Both the position numbers and the translations under genes were made by a program. A model generated the notes under the pieces. The model searched no databases. It saw only the letters and a list, made by a program, of their open reading frames with translations, and was not told the DNA's origin. A stretch of 22,026 nucleotides of DNA from CAVZLD01 sp964522605 (GTDB lineage: Bacteria; Planctomycetota; Planctomycetia; Pirellulales; Pirellulaceae), in assembly GCA_964522605.1 (NCBI GenBank), contig CAZFWV010000086.1:1-22026 (forward strand), in the 5' to 3' direction. This document shows, piece by piece, positions 14,221 to 21,642 of the stretch (positions are counted from its first letter, which is position 1; every line of letters starts with the position of its first letter).

Positions 14221-16311
14221 ATGGATCTGCGCAACATACGGAATATCGGTATTTCGGCCCATATCGACTCGGGTAAGACGACGCTCAGTGAACGGATCCT
14301 GTTCTACACAGGCCGAATTCACAAGATGGAGGAGGTGCGGGGCGGGGGCGATGGGGCCACGATGGATCACATGGAGCTCGAAAAAGAGCGCGGGATCACC
14401 ATCACCAGCGCCGCCACCTGCGTCCAGTGGAAAGACCAGCAGATCAATCTGATTGATACGCCGGGGCACGTCGACTTTACGGTCGAGGTCGAGCGGAGTC
14501 TGCGTGTCTTAGATGGGGCGGTGCTCGTCCTGTGTGCGGTGGGAGGCGTTCAGTCGCAGTCGATCACCGTCGACCGACAGATGAAACGATACCATGTGCC
14601 ACGCCTGGCCTTTATCAACAAGATGGATCGGACGGGGGCCGACCCGTTGCGCGTCACCCAGCAGGTGCGTGACAAATTAGGAGTGGAGGCACTCCTGATG
14701 CAATTGCCTCTCGGGGCCGGCGAAGATTTTGAGGGTGTCATCGATCTGATTACGCTGCAAGCGCTCTATTTCGACGGGAAGGATGGAGAGACCGTACGGA
14801 CCGATTCGATTCCCGCCAACATGATGGCCGAGGCCCAGCAGTCTCGGCAGTCGATGCTCGAGTCGCTCTCGATGTTCAGCGACGAGCTGATGGAACTGCT
14901 GTTGTCGGAGGAAGAGGTACCGGAAGAGCTGATTCACCAAGTGCTGCGGGATGCGGTGCGAAATGAAGAGATTACGCCCGTGTTCCTCGGCACCGCCTAT
15001 CGCAATAAGGGCGTTCAGCCGTTGCTTAACGCGATTGTCCGCTATTTGCCTTCGCCTCTCGACCGGCAGATTTACGCACTCGATTGCGACGACCAGGACC
15101 GACGGGTGGAGTTGTATCCGGATTCGGAACGGCCGTTTGTGGGGATGGCCTTCAAAATCGTCGACGATCCTTATGGTCAGTTGACGTTTGTGCGGATCTA
15201 TCAAGGACGCATCGAAAAGGGGCAGCAGTATTTCAATCAACGCACGGGGCGGAAGGAACGTTTCAGCCGCATCTTGCGGATGCATGCGGACAAGCGGGAG
15301 GAGATCGATAGCGCCACGGCAGGTGACATCGTGGCGGTGATGGGCATCGAATGCGCCAGTGGAGATACCTACGCCGGTAAGTCCAAGTACTGCACGCTCG
15401 AAAATATGTTTGTGCCGGAGCCTGTCATTCGCGTGGCGGTCAGTCCTCGCCAACGATCGGATGCGGATCGGCTCGGCAAAGCCCTGGCGCGGTTTCGCAA
15501 GGAAGATCCGACCTTCCGCGTGTCGACCGACGAAGAGACGGGCGAAACGCTGATGGCGGGCATGGGCGAGTTGCATCTGGAGGTTTACGTCGAGCGGATT
15601 CGGCGTGAGTACAACGTCCAAGTCGACGTCGGTGCACCGAAGGTCAGCTACCGGGAGGCGCCGACGAGCGTCGCGGATTTCGACTTCCGTCACAAGAAGC
15701 AGACCGGTGGTTCCGGGCAGTTTGCCCACATCGTGGGACGGCTGGAACCGCTCGAAGAAGGTTCGACGGAGGAGTTTATCTTCGAGGAGAACGTTGTCGG
15801 CGGTCGCATTCCGAAGGAATATATTCCCTCCGTGGAGAAAGGCTTCCGCAACTGCCTTCCAAAGGGGCCCGTTGCGGGCTTCCCCATCCTTGGCATTCGG
15901 GGCGTCTTGAATGACGGGTCCTATCACGAAGTGGACAGCTCCGACATGGCCTTCCAAATCTGTGCGCGGAATTGCTTCACCGAGACCTTTCTGCAGACCA
16001 AGCCGGTGCTGCTCGAGCCCGTGATGAAGATGGAAGTCGAATGCCCAAGCGGTTTTCAGGGAGCGGTCACCGGTGACCTGATCAGCCGTCGAGGGATCAT
16101 TCTGGGTAGCGAGATGCAGGGGGAGATGGTGATCATCACCGCCGAAGTGCCGCTGGCCGAGACCTTTGGTTACTCCACCGACCTGCGCAGTCAAACGCAG
16201 GGGCAAGGCACCTTCACCATGGAGCTGGCCAGCTACAAACGAGTCCCGCGGAAGATTCAGGACGAGATTGTCGCGCAGCGGAAGAAAGAAGAATTGGTCG
16301 GCGCTCGGTAG
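14221..16311 (+). CDS. fusA: Translation elongation factor G (spd/mitochondrial-like type)
   Basis: This 696-residue GTPase moves tRNA and mRNA through the ribosome after peptide bond formation. The G motifs are intact: AHIDSGKT (about 14-21), GITI in the ERGITITSAAT block, DTPGH, and NKMD. Domains II to V follow at normal length, with TGGSGQFAH and FQGAVTGDL typical of domains IV and V. The N-terminus reads NIGISAHIDSGKTTLSERILFYTGRI, cited here as NIGISAHIDSGKT and ERILFYTGRI, and then EVRGGGDGATMDHMELEKERG. Standard EF-G has AHIDAGKTTTTERIL and an EVHDGAATMDWM block, so this one belongs with the EF-G type shared by spirochaetes, planctomycetes, deltaproteobacteria and mitochondria. No tufA, rpsL or rpsG is nearby, so it is outside the str operon. 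The Shine-Dalgarno is weak. It converges with sdhB, 34 bp away. Confidence 0.95.
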   Translation: MDLRNIRNIGISAHIDSGKTTLSERILFYTGRIHKMEEVRGGGDGATMDHMELEKERGITITSAATCVQWKDQQINLIDTPGHVDFTVEVERSLRVLDGAVLVLCAVGGVQSQSITVDRQMKRYHVPRLAFINKMDRTGADPLRVTQQVRDKLGVEALLMQLPLGAGEDFEGVIDLITLQALYFDGKDGETVRTDSIPANMMAEAQQSRQSMLESLSMFSDELMELLLSEEEVPEELIHQVLRDAVRNEEITPVFLGTAYRNKGVQPLLNAIVRYLPSPLDRQIYALDCDDQDRRVELYPDSERPFVGMAFKIVDDPYGQLTFVRIYQGRIEKGQQYFNQRTGRKERFSRILRMHADKREEIDSATAGDIVAVMGIECASGDTYAGKSKYCTLENMFVPEPVIRVAVSPRQRSDADRLGKALARFRKEDPTFRVSTDEETGETLMAGMGELHLEVYVERIRREYNVQVDVGAPKVSYREAPTSVADFDFRHKKQTGGSGQFAHIVGRLEPLEEGSTEEFIFEENVVGGRIPKEYIPSVEKGFRNCLPKGPVAGFPILGIRGVLNDGSYHEVDSSDMAFQICARNCFTETFLQTKPVLLEPVMKMEVECPSGFQGAVTGDLISRRGIILGSEMQGEMVIITAEVPLAETFGYSTDLRSQTQGQGTFTMELASYKRVPRKIQDEIVAQRKKEELVGAR

Positions 16312-16345
16312 TCCGAGGTCGCTCTTTCGTCATCCTGGCGCCAGC

Positions 16346-17200
16346 TTAACCGTCGAACCACTTCTTCAATTTGTGGACCGTCGTCGCGCGACCCGCTTTG
16401 GCGATCGAGGTGGTCAGCGGAATCTCCTTGGGGCAAACGGCGACGCAGTTCTGAGCATTTCCGCAGAGTTGGATTCCCCCGGGGGCCGCGAGCGCCTCGA
16501 GTCGTTCCGCGGCTTCCATGTCGCCGCAGGGGTGGGAATTGAAGAGCATGGCCTGACTGATGGCGTGAGCTCCCAGGAACGCGTGGGCATATGCGCGGGA
16601 TTTTCTCGCGATATAGTCGGTCTCGCTTTCGCCTTCCTGCTGTGCGACTTCCACCTTGGAGTACTGCGGACATGCCTCCAGGCAGCAGCCGCAACTCATG
16701 CATTTACTTAACGGATAGGCTTCTTCTTGCTGATCGCGCGGTCGGCGGGGCCCCGGACCGAGATCCATGTAACTGTCGACGGCGACCCAGGCACGGACGC
16801 GGCGCAACGCCTGGAACAGACGCGATCGCTCGACGACGAGGTCCCGAATCACCGGAAACTTGCTCATCGGGCGGAGTTCGATCTCGCCTGGATGATCTTC
16901 CAGCAGTTGATCGACTAGCGCCGAGCACGCCTGGCGGACGCGACCGTTGACGACCATCGTACAGGCGCCGCAGACTTCTTCCAGGCAGTTGCAGTCCCAG
17001 GCGACGGGAGCAACCGGTCGACCGTCGGCGGTGCGTGCTTGCGCGGCGATCCGCTGCAGAACGCTAATGACGTTCATGTCGGGTTCGCGCACGACACGGT
17101 GGCGTTCCCAGTAACTGGATTGTCCCGGGCCGTCCTGCCTCAAAATGCGGACGTCGAAGGAGCGGGGGGTTGCTTTGCCCTGGTTGGCTACATCAATCAT
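16346..17200 (-). CDS. sdhB: Succinate dehydrogenase/fumarate reductase iron-sulfur subunit
   Basis: This 284-residue subunit carries electrons from the flavin in SdhA to the membrane anchor SdhC. All three cluster motifs are seen. The [2Fe-2S] ligands are C70, C72, C77 and C80 (DCNCLEEVCGAC), with C92 nearby. The ferredoxin-like part has CMSCGCCLEACP (C167, C170, C173, C177) and a last block with C246, C252 and C256 (CGNAQNCVAVCPKEIP), giving the [4Fe-4S] and [3Fe-4S] clusters. The ATG at 17200 fits the family start; a TTG at 17266, five bases before the sdhA stop codon, could extend it by 22 residues. It is the last gene of the sdhCAB operon, 68 bp after sdhA. The Shine-Dalgarno is weak, so translation may depend on sdhA. 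Confidence 0.95.
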   Translation of the reverse strand: MIDVANQGKATPRSFDVRILRQDGPGQSSYWERHRVVREPDMNVISVLQRIAAQARTADGRPVAPVAWDCNCLEEVCGACTMVVNGRVRQACSALVDQLLEDHPGEIELRPMSKFPVIRDLVVERSRLFQALRRVRAWVAVDSYMDLGPGPRRPRDQQEEAYPLSKCMSCGCCLEACPQYSKVEVAQQEGESETDYIARKSRAYAHAFLGAHAISQAMLFNSHPCGDMEAAERLEALAAPGGIQLCGNAQNCVAVCPKEIPLTTSIAKAGRATTVHKLKKWFDG

Positions 17201-17268
17201 CGGTCGGTCTCGGATGCTTAGCGCCCAAAAGGTTCTGTGATCCCGGTCATCGATCCGGCTCGGCAAGT

Positions 17269-19260
17269 CTATCCGACGTAGGGGACCCCATCATAGGCAG
17301 CCTGTTGTTTTCGCTGGGACTGTCGTTTCTTCCACACTTCGTCGATGATCTCGCCGCCTCGCAGGCCATACAGTCGCGGGCGGGGCGGAATCAGACTCGT
17401 GTCGACCTCCTCATACGTCAGTACCGGATGATCCGGACTCCATGTCGCAACGGTCGACTTGAGCCATCGCTGGTTGTTCGCTTCGAAGTCGTCACACCAT
17501 TGCTCCGCCTGACGAGTCCGCTCTTCCGGTTCGTCGGCCTGAATTCCCTCGGGGGCGAATTCCGGCTTAAAATGGGCTCCGCGGCACTCGTCCCGCTGTA
17601 GCGCGCCCAACAAAATCGCCTGCGCCACAGGAAACATGTCGATCAGGGCCTTGGTGAACACGACATTCTGGTTCGTCCATTGTCCTGTATCGGAAATCGA
17701 GCAGCGCGATGCGCGCTCTTTCATTTCGCCGACGGTATCATAGGCCTCTTGAAGATTCTTGTTGTGTCGTACGACGGTGGCAACCTTCGTCATCAGATTG
17801 CCCAGTTCCTGGTGGAGCTGATACGGGTTGTCCCCGCCTTCTCGATTGCGATTCAGCAGTTGGTTGTGAATCTGCTGATGGTGCTGGGTCGCACCTTGGA
17901 ACAGCGAGGCGGGTTGTTCCGCCGCCGCTCCAGTGTTCAACGACTTGAGCCAGTTCTCGATGCCGGGCGCGACGAAGAGGCCGGAGAAAATGCAACTCAA
18001 CAACGAATTGGCGCCCAGTCGGTTTGCCCCGTGGTACTGATAGTCGCACTCGCCGATTGCGTAGAGTCCTGGGATATTGGTGACTTGATTGCGTGGCGAC
18101 CCCGGCTCCAGTCCTCCCTCGCGATTCCGGTGATAGTCGACCCAGAGCCCTCCCATGCTGTAGTGCACTGCGGGAAAGATCTTCATTGGGATGTCCCGCG
18201 GATCGACCCCTTGGAACTTCTCGTAGATTTCCAGGATCCCGCCCAGTTTGCGATCGAGTTCGCTCCGTTCGATGTGCGTCAAATCCAGATAGACACAAGG
18301 CCGATCGGCCTCGACGCTCAGCCCTTCGTGCACGCACACATCGAAGATTTCTCGCGTCGCAATGTCCCGGGGCACGAGATTACCATAGGTGGGATACCGC
18401 TCCTCCAGGAAGTAGTACCGTTCTTCTTCAGGAATCTGCCGTGGGTCACGGGAATCCTGCGGCTTTCGTGGAACCCACACTCGGCCTCCTTCCCCGCGTG
18501 CCGATTCACTCATCAGCCGCAACTTGTCGGCGCCCGGAATCGCGGTGGGATGGACCTGCACAAATTCCGGATTCCCGTACTTGACGCCCGCTTGATAGCA
18601 GCGACTGACGGCGCTTCCGGTGCAGGCCATCGACATCGTGGAGCGGCCATAGATCAGTCCGCAGCCGCCGGAAGCGATAATGAGTGCGTCGGCGGGGAAG
18701 GCGCGAATCTCCATCGTGACCAGATTTTGGGCGGTGCATCCGCGGCAGATTCCCTGCTCGTCGACGATGGGGCCCAGAAAATCCCAGGAAACGTATTTCT
18801 GAATCAGTCCCGTCGTTTCCCAGCGGCGCACCTGTTCGTCGAGCGCATAGAGGAGTTGCTGGCCCGTCGTGGCTCCGGCGAAGGCGGTTCGCTTGTACAG
18901 CGTGCCTCCGAACCGGCGGCGATCCATGAAGCCTTCCGAGGTCCGATTGAAGGGCACCCCCAGACGGTCCATTAAATCGATGATCTTCGGCGCCCAATAA
19001 GCCATCTCTTTCACGGGTGGCTGGTGCTGGAGGAAATCACCTCCGTACACCGTGTCATCGAAGTGTTTCCATTCGCTGTCCCCCAATTGGCGCGTCTGAT
19101 CGTTGACGCTGTTGATCCCTCCCTGAGCACAGACACTGTGCGAGCGTTTCACAGGCGTCAGGCTCATCAGGTCGACCGGAATCCCGAGTTCGGCCAGCTT
19201 CATCGCGGCCGACAGACCGGCCAATCCGCCGCCCACAATCATCACACGCTGTTTCGACAT
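17269..19260 (-). CDS. sdhA: Succinate dehydrogenase flavoprotein subunit
   Basis: This 663-residue subunit oxidises succinate to fumarate and holds covalently bound FAD. The dinucleotide fold GGGLAGLSAA is at about 10-19. The FAD-linking histidine is H41 in KRSHSVCAQGGIN. Substrate-site blocks HPTAIPG, SARGEGG and HYSMGGLWVD are all present. The HSVCAQGGIN form and the overall length match the Bacillus/epsilon-type (SdhA with a single five-helix SdhC), consistent with the neighbouring anchor gene. The ATG at 19260 has GGAGC ten bases upstream. It is the middle gene of sdhC-sdhA-sdhB, with gaps of 62 and 68 bp. The opposite strand shows long open frames that are shadows of this gene. TAG stop. 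Confidence 0.97.
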   Translation of the reverse strand: MSKQRVMIVGGGLAGLSAAMKLAELGIPVDLMSLTPVKRSHSVCAQGGINSVNDQTRQLGDSEWKHFDDTVYGGDFLQHQPPVKEMAYWAPKIIDLMDRLGVPFNRTSEGFMDRRRFGGTLYKRTAFAGATTGQQLLYALDEQVRRWETTGLIQKYVSWDFLGPIVDEQGICRGCTAQNLVTMEIRAFPADALIIASGGCGLIYGRSTMSMACTGSAVSRCYQAGVKYGNPEFVQVHPTAIPGADKLRLMSESARGEGGRVWVPRKPQDSRDPRQIPEEERYYFLEERYPTYGNLVPRDIATREIFDVCVHEGLSVEADRPCVYLDLTHIERSELDRKLGGILEIYEKFQGVDPRDIPMKIFPAVHYSMGGLWVDYHRNREGGLEPGSPRNQVTNIPGLYAIGECDYQYHGANRLGANSLLSCIFSGLFVAPGIENWLKSLNTGAAAEQPASLFQGATQHHQQIHNQLLNRNREGGDNPYQLHQELGNLMTKVATVVRHNKNLQEAYDTVGEMKERASRCSISDTGQWTNQNVVFTKALIDMFPVAQAILLGALQRDECRGAHFKPEFAPEGIQADEPEERTRQAEQWCDDFEANNQRWLKSTVATWSPDHPVLTYEEVDTSLIPPRPRLYGLRGGEIIDEVWKKRQSQRKQQAAYDGVPYVG

Positions 19261-19322
19261 TTCTCGTGAAGCTCCAGGATTCGGGAGGCGAAGGGAATTA
19301 TCCTTGCCCGTGAAGGAGGATG

Positions 19323-20294
19323 CTAGTGCGTTGATGCGGGTGACGAGTCCGCGGCGTCCGAGAACGGTGCTGCATCCTCCGTTGCAGTCGACCCGAGCAC
19401 GTTTAACAACGCATCCCTCAAATTCTTATCGTCAATACCTTGGATGTCGGGGTCCTCTGCATTCCATTGTTTGTGTTCCATCTCGTCTTCTGTAATCTGT
19501 TCCGCATCGTGCTTCGCATCCACCATTCGATTCTCACTCAGTACGGCGTCCTCTACGATGAGTTCGAACTTGCGTTCCTCGCCCAAACGCCATGTCGGCT
19601 GAGTGCCGACGAGAGCGGAAATGCCCACCACCGCCAGCACACCGCCGAACAGCAGCGAAACCCAGTTGGCGCGGCGCTGGCCGGCGGGAGAAGTCCAGAG
19701 ACCCCAGGTGATTCCCATCGTCCACAGCCCGTTGGCGAGGTGGAAGACCGACGCCAGGATGCCGACGGCGTAGAGCAGGGCCACTACCGGATTACGCATC
19801 GCGACAAATACGGACGACGCGGCGTTGAATGGCCGGAAAAGCGATCCTGCTTCCATCGATCGCGCCATGCGGATCCAGCCCTCGAAATGAAACCAGCCAT
19901 GCATGTGGAACACATGCCAAGCGATGAACAAGAAGGCCACGATTCCCGTCACCCGCTGTAACGTGTACCGTACGTTGCTGCTGTACGAGTACGTACTCGT
20001 ATTCGGAATCGCGCCGCGAATGATGATCAGTCCTAAGACGCCGTGAAAGATCAACGGCAGAAAAATGAACATCCATTCGACGACCCAGAGCAGACGCCCG
20101 AGCCCATGGATCCGCAGCACATTCGCTTGAAACGTTGCTGCGGAATTCTCATTCAATAAGCTGGCGTTCACGATCAGGTGCACCACCATGAACGCACCCA
20201 CCGGAACAAGCCCACTCAAAGAATGCAGGCGTCGCAGCAGAAACTCATTCCGCACCCACCAGGACGACTCCGCCACCGCCGTTGCATCGTTCAC
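19323..20294 (-). CDS. sdhC: Succinate dehydrogenase cytochrome b subunit (five-helix, diheme type)
   Basis: This 323-residue membrane anchor holds heme and passes electrons to quinone. About five hydrophobic helices are seen: residues about 27-45, 70-93, 113-132, 168-190 and 210-232. Conserved-looking histidines H24, H39, H84, H127 and H185 lie in or near them and include the likely heme ligands. A single fused anchor of this kind goes with the SdhA type next door. Residues from about 235 form a hydrophilic tail of nearly 90 residues, acidic and low in complexity (TEDEMEHKQ, PASTH at the end), which is longer than in typical SdhC proteins of about 200-230 residues. The start is a GTG at 20294, with GAGG about ten bases upstream; the conserved WWVRNEFLLRRLHSLSG follows at once. 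It opens the operon behind the promoter at 20334-20361. Confidence 0.93.
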   Translation of the reverse strand: MNDATAVAESSWWVRNEFLLRRLHSLSGLVPVGAFMVVHLIVNASLLNENSAATFQANVLRIHGLGRLLWVVEWMFIFLPLIFHGVLGLIIIRGAIPNTSTYSYSSNVRYTLQRVTGIVAFLFIAWHVFHMHGWFHFEGWIRMARSMEAGSLFRPFNAASSVFVAMRNPVVALLYAVGILASVFHLANGLWTMGITWGLWTSPAGQRRANWVSLLFGGVLAVVGISALVGTQPTWRLGEERKFELIVEDAVLSENRMVDAKHDAEQITEDEMEHKQWNAEDPDIQGIDDKNLRDALLNVLGSTATEDAAPFSDAADSSPASTH

Positions 20295-20325
20295 GGATTT
20301 GCCTCACTGCATGGCCAAGTAAAAA

Positions 20326-20344
20326 CCCCGATTAGTATACGGGG
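20326..20344. other. Inverted repeat overlapping the sdhC -10 box
   Basis: CCCCG (20326-20330) and CGGGG (20340-20344) flank the -10 box. Read on the minus strand, the stem is followed by TTTTT, so it also resembles a weak intrinsic terminator. It could be an operator, an attenuation signal or chance. Confidence 0.4.
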
Positions 20345-20361
20345 CTCAAATGCGATGGCAA
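20334..20361 (-). promoter_or_regulatory. Probable sigma-70 promoter of the sdhCAB operon
   Basis: On the minus strand, TTGCCA (20356-20361, 5 of 6 to the -35 consensus) and TATACT (20334-20339, 5 of 6 to the -10 consensus) are 16 bp apart. They lie about 40 bp upstream of the sdhC GTG start. Confidence 0.55.
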
Positions 20362-20422
20362 TCCGGGACCGACTCCCAAGCCGCAGCATGAACGGGGGCG
20401 TGCAGCTTTTAGCTTTCCGGCT

Positions 20423-20469
20423 CGTAAGGGGTTGATACACCCTCCCGCTCGGAGGTCGTGCGGCTTACG
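20423..20469. repeat. Small branched fold (possible repeat module)
   Basis: CGTAAG (20423-20428) pairs with CTTACG (20464-20469). Between them are two adjoining hairpins: GGGT/ACCC (20429-20442) and CCTCC/GGAGG (20441-20455), which overlap by two bases. It looks like part of the same structured repeat region as 20506-20578. Confidence 0.4.
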
Positions 20470-20505
20470 GGTGACTCAGAAATAACTTCGGCATCTCATT
20501 CCGCT

Positions 20506-20578
20506 CGTTTAACCGCGTGCCCAACGGGCCGCGGAGGATTTCCCGCGACCCGCGGGGCGATGCCCGCGCGGTTAAACG
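20506..20578. repeat. 73-bp inverted-repeat element with inner hairpins
   Basis: The outer arms CGTTTAACCGCG (20506-20517) and CGCGGTTAAACG (20567-20578) are perfect complements over 12 bp. Inside are the hairpins GCCC-AAC-GGGC (20519-20529) and GGGC-GAT-GCCC (20555-20565), plus two CCGCGG sites (20529-20534, 20550-20555) that can pair with each other. The right arm begins the 20-bp sequence repeated at the left edge of the window. It resembles REP-type or miniature mobile repeats; no transposase is nearby. Confidence 0.7.
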
Positions 20579-20589
20579 AATCGCGACTG
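20570..20589. repeat. Dispersed repeat, copy 2 (matches 25-44)
   Basis: These 20 bases are identical to 25-44, in the same orientation, with weaker similarity for about 16 more bases. It overlaps the right arm of the inverted-repeat element at 20506-20578. Confidence 0.75.
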
Positions 20590-20728
20590 GGCCGGTGCTG
20601 TAATTTCCTCCGAACCAACAACTTATAAACTGCACGACTTCGATGGGGAGGAGGGCTGGGTCGAAAGAGCGTCCTTCGCATCTTTGGACTAGGCGATTCA
20701 CCGTTTGGAACCGCACGGAAACGCGATC

Positions 20729-20768
20729 GAAAGAAAAGAAAAAAGGCACCGTGCGACGACGGTGCCTT
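20729..20768 (-). terminator. Intrinsic terminator of the HU-like gene
   Basis: Read on the minus strand, AAGGCACCG pairs with CGGTGCCTT (9 bp; 20760-20768 and 20743-20751) around an 8-nt loop, followed by a T-rich tract (20729-20744 is nearly all A on the plus strand). It starts about 40 bp after the HU-like stop codon. Confidence 0.85.
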
Positions 20769-20809
20769 GATCCCACTACGGTGGACGGCTCAAAACGCTG
20801 TGCAATCCA

Positions 20810-21127
20810 CTAGACGGCGTCCTTGAGACGCTTCAGAGCACTGATCTTCACGATGCTCCGTGCCGGCTTGGCCTTGAACACGGTTTCTTCCTTCGTGAAG
20901 GGATTGATGCCCTTCCGCTCCGGCTCGGCCGGCTTTCGCACGACTCGGACCTTCATCAATCCGGGCAGATTGAAGACGCCCGGTCCGTCCGGCTTCAGGT
21001 TGTCGCCGATGAGCGTGACGAGCTCGTCCAGTAGGGCGGTTACCTGCTGCTTGGTCAGCCCCGTTCCGCTTGCCAACGCAGCAATGACCTCCGTTTTCGT
21101 CAATGGTTTTTTCTGGGTCTCGTTCAT
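20810..21127 (-). CDS. HU-family DNA-binding protein
   Basis: This 105-residue nucleoid protein binds and bends DNA as a dimer. Helical N-terminal part: LTKTEVIAALASGTGLTKQQVTALL, seen here as LTKTEVIAAL and GLTKQQVTALLDELV. The beta-arm region holds FNLPGLMKVRVVRKPAEPERKG with the arm-tip NPFTKEE in place of NPQTGEE. It ends KAKPARSIVKISALKRLKDAV. That C-terminus and the PAEPERKG stretch make it about 15 residues longer than standard HU, a divergent form that I associate with planctomycetes. The ATG at 21127 follows GAGG by six bases; an upstream in-frame ATG at 21181 lacks support. It is a single-gene unit ending in a strong terminator. Confidence 0.9.
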   Translation of the reverse strand: MNETQKKPLTKTEVIAALASGTGLTKQQVTALLDELVTLIGDNLKPDGPGVFNLPGLMKVRVVRKPAEPERKGINPFTKEETVFKAKPARSIVKISALKRLKDAV

Positions 21128-21642
21128 GTCTGACCTCGATCCTTTATTCAACTCACACTTCGTGGGAATGGCCCCTGCCAAATAGCCATTCCGGGCAATT
21201 CGGTTCCGGAAAGACGACTCTGTTTTTCGAACCGCCCCGAGTCCTCCCTCATTTCGGGCAGTTCACGAAAAGTTAGTTTGTCCGCTGAGCGGTATCCGTT
21301 CCAGCCCAGAATCCCGCATTATTTCAAGGACGCGAGCGGGCCCGGCAGCGTGTTCTGCCGCTTGGCACGATTATGCCGTCCGAAAAACGCGGTGAAAATG
21401 GCCCGAATCACCGCCTGACGCCCGAATGGGCACGAGACTGTCAAAATGGCAACAAGGGCCCGCTTCTCTAAACTACCTGAGTTCTTTTGTTTGACGCTCT
21501 CTCAAGTGGTGCATAGGCTACAAGTGATTCACCGATGTAGAGTTACGGCAAACAAGGCCGTGTTGGACACGCTCCTGGCACCGGAGTTGCTGGTCGGTTC
21601 GTTGCGGGCTGGATGCGACTGCCCAGGCAGGAGACCGGCGGA
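21128..21642. other. Divergent intergenic region between HU-like gene and response regulator
   Basis: This gap of 515 bp separates two divergent genes and should hold both promoters. A candidate for the right-hand gene is at 21491-21519; I see no clear one for the HU-like gene. A plus-strand open frame at 21446-21667 overlaps the response-regulator start in another frame and is not convincing. Confidence 0.5.
21491..21519 (+). promoter_or_regulatory. Possible promoter of the response-regulator gene
   Basis: TTGACG (21491-21496, 5 of 6 to consensus) and TAGGCT (21514-21519, a weak -10 box) are 17 bp apart, about 120 bp before the start codon. Confidence 0.3.

Larger units (their letters stand above)
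20295..20809. other. Hairpin-rich intergenic region
   Basis: This gap of 515 bp lies between sdhC and the HU-like gene. From left to right it holds the sdhC promoter, a folded segment at 20423-20469, a hairpin repeat at 20506-20578 whose right arm starts the dispersed 20-bp repeat, and the HU terminator at 20729-20768. No protein gene is supported; open frames crossing it run through these structures. Confidence 0.7.

Noticed and set aside
14677..16206. A 509-codon open frame on the minus strand across fusA
   Set aside because: It is exactly antisense to the clearly coding EF-G gene; long antisense frames are common at this GC content and the translation resembles no known family.
16335..16344. 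A 10-bp palindrome CTGGCGCCAG between the convergent fusA and sdhB genes as a shared terminator
   Set aside because: The stem would have only a two-base loop and no T-run on either side.
17680..18975. A 431-codon open frame on the plus strand across sdhA
   Set aside because: It is antisense to the strongly conserved SdhA sequence and has no recognisable domains.
21361..21377. A sigma-54-like site, TTGGCAC followed by TATGCC
   Set aside because: Only 9 bases separate the GG and GC pairs, whereas sigma-54 promoters need 10; no sigma-54-type gene context.
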